NCBI GenBank assembly: GCA_014529385.2
Contig: CM043954.1
Span: forward strand, 94,195,247 to 94,259,246
DNA: 64,000 bases
DNA from: Adiantum capillus-veneris
Taxonomy: Eukaryota > Streptophyta > Polypodiopsida > Polypodiales > Pteridaceae
Reading direction: 5' to 3'
Below the pieces are notes generated by a model. That model made no database searches. It had not been told where the DNA came from and was given only the letters and a program-made list of their open reading frames with translations. Both the position numbers and the translations under genes were made by a program. How positions within the stretch are numbered: the stretch's first letter is position 1; each line of letters starts with the position of its first letter. Positions 63,841 to 64,000 of this stretch are shown one piece after another.

Positions 63841-64000
63841 GTTAATTAAACTTATGTGTGTACTTAGTGTATGCTTTGCCAATTCAAAGCCTTAGTTGCT
63901 ACTCCTCTTAGCCTTTGAAAATAGGCACTTAAGTATCTACACCCACGGATCGAATTAATTATAGAGAGTAGTGGAGTGGATCTAACATAGCGAAGTTATC
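63841..64000 (-). other. gypsy A2 leader at the window edge
   Basis: Homologous to A1 7790-7986 (for example the GTGGGTGTAGATACTTAAGTG block). The PBS and 5' LTR should begin about 250 bases beyond the window end. Confidence 0.85.

Larger units (their letters stand above)
23310..64000 (-). mobile_element. Ty3/gypsy chromovirus copy A2, with three nested insertions, 5' end outside the window
   Basis: Reading right to left: leader (64000-63841), gag from 63840, protease, RT, RNase H, integrase with chromodomain (ending 25105), polypurine tract and 3' LTR (23310-24744). The A2 sequence is interrupted by Copia-1 (58352-63529), gypsy B (34615-56146) and a TIR element (26713-33900). Removing them restores the colinear order seen in A1. 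The 5' LTR must lie beyond 64000. Numerous stops make the copy defective. Confidence 0.92.

Overview
The window looks like a piece of nuclear chromosome from a land plant. It is almost entirely transposable elements: plant-type Ty1/copia and Ty3/gypsy retrotransposons with initiator-Met or Asp tRNA primer sites, chromodomain-bearing integrases, many (CT)n/(GA)n microsatellites, intron-like gaps and no bacterial features. I cannot name the species. The unfamiliar single genes and the CT-rich leaders would fit a fern or another non-flowering plant, but that is a guess.

Layout. 1-6095: repeats and one degraded, apparently multi-exon gene of unknown function. 6096-22944: a plus-strand chromovirus-type gypsy copy (A1), truncated in its integrase. 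It is split by an LTR element without gag-pol (8761-19990), which is itself split by a copia element (Copia-2, 12245-17787). 23310 to beyond the window end: a second copy of the same gypsy family on the minus strand (A2). A2 has taken at least three insertions: an element with 18-bp terminal inverted repeats carrying two unknown plus-strand genes (26713-33900), gypsy B (34615-56146), and an intact-looking copia element (Copia-1, 58352-63529).

Gypsy B, a second chromovirus, is split between RNase H and integrase by an LTR-like block D (36405-52023). D is split by a 13.6-kb plus-strand gypsy C (36534-50111). The deepest nest is therefore A2 > B > D > C. Junctions for B, C, Copia-1 and Copia-2 are fixed by matching LTRs, 5-bp target duplications, primer sites and polypurine tracts. 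A1 serves as a reference for the uninterrupted A2 sequence.

The most unusual part is gypsy C. Its PBS matches tRNA-Asp, as in the Athila/Tat/Ogre branch. Its Gag has four zinc knuckles. Its pol frame continues past integrase into a second retropepsin-like domain with a canonical DTGA motif, then a tail with recurring W-x-P/L-[KR] motifs, then a separate acidic ORF in the env position behind its own TATA-like sequence. Other points of interest are the two-gene TIR element, the gag-pol-less LTR element with an antisense acidic coding remnant, and a pair of near-perfect hairpins with a shared core inside block D.

Functionally the window encodes almost only retrotransposition proteins (Gag, protease, integrase, reverse transcriptase, RNase H). 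Only the Copia-1 polyprotein is uninterrupted. No host housekeeping gene, tRNA, rRNA or CRISPR array was recognised.
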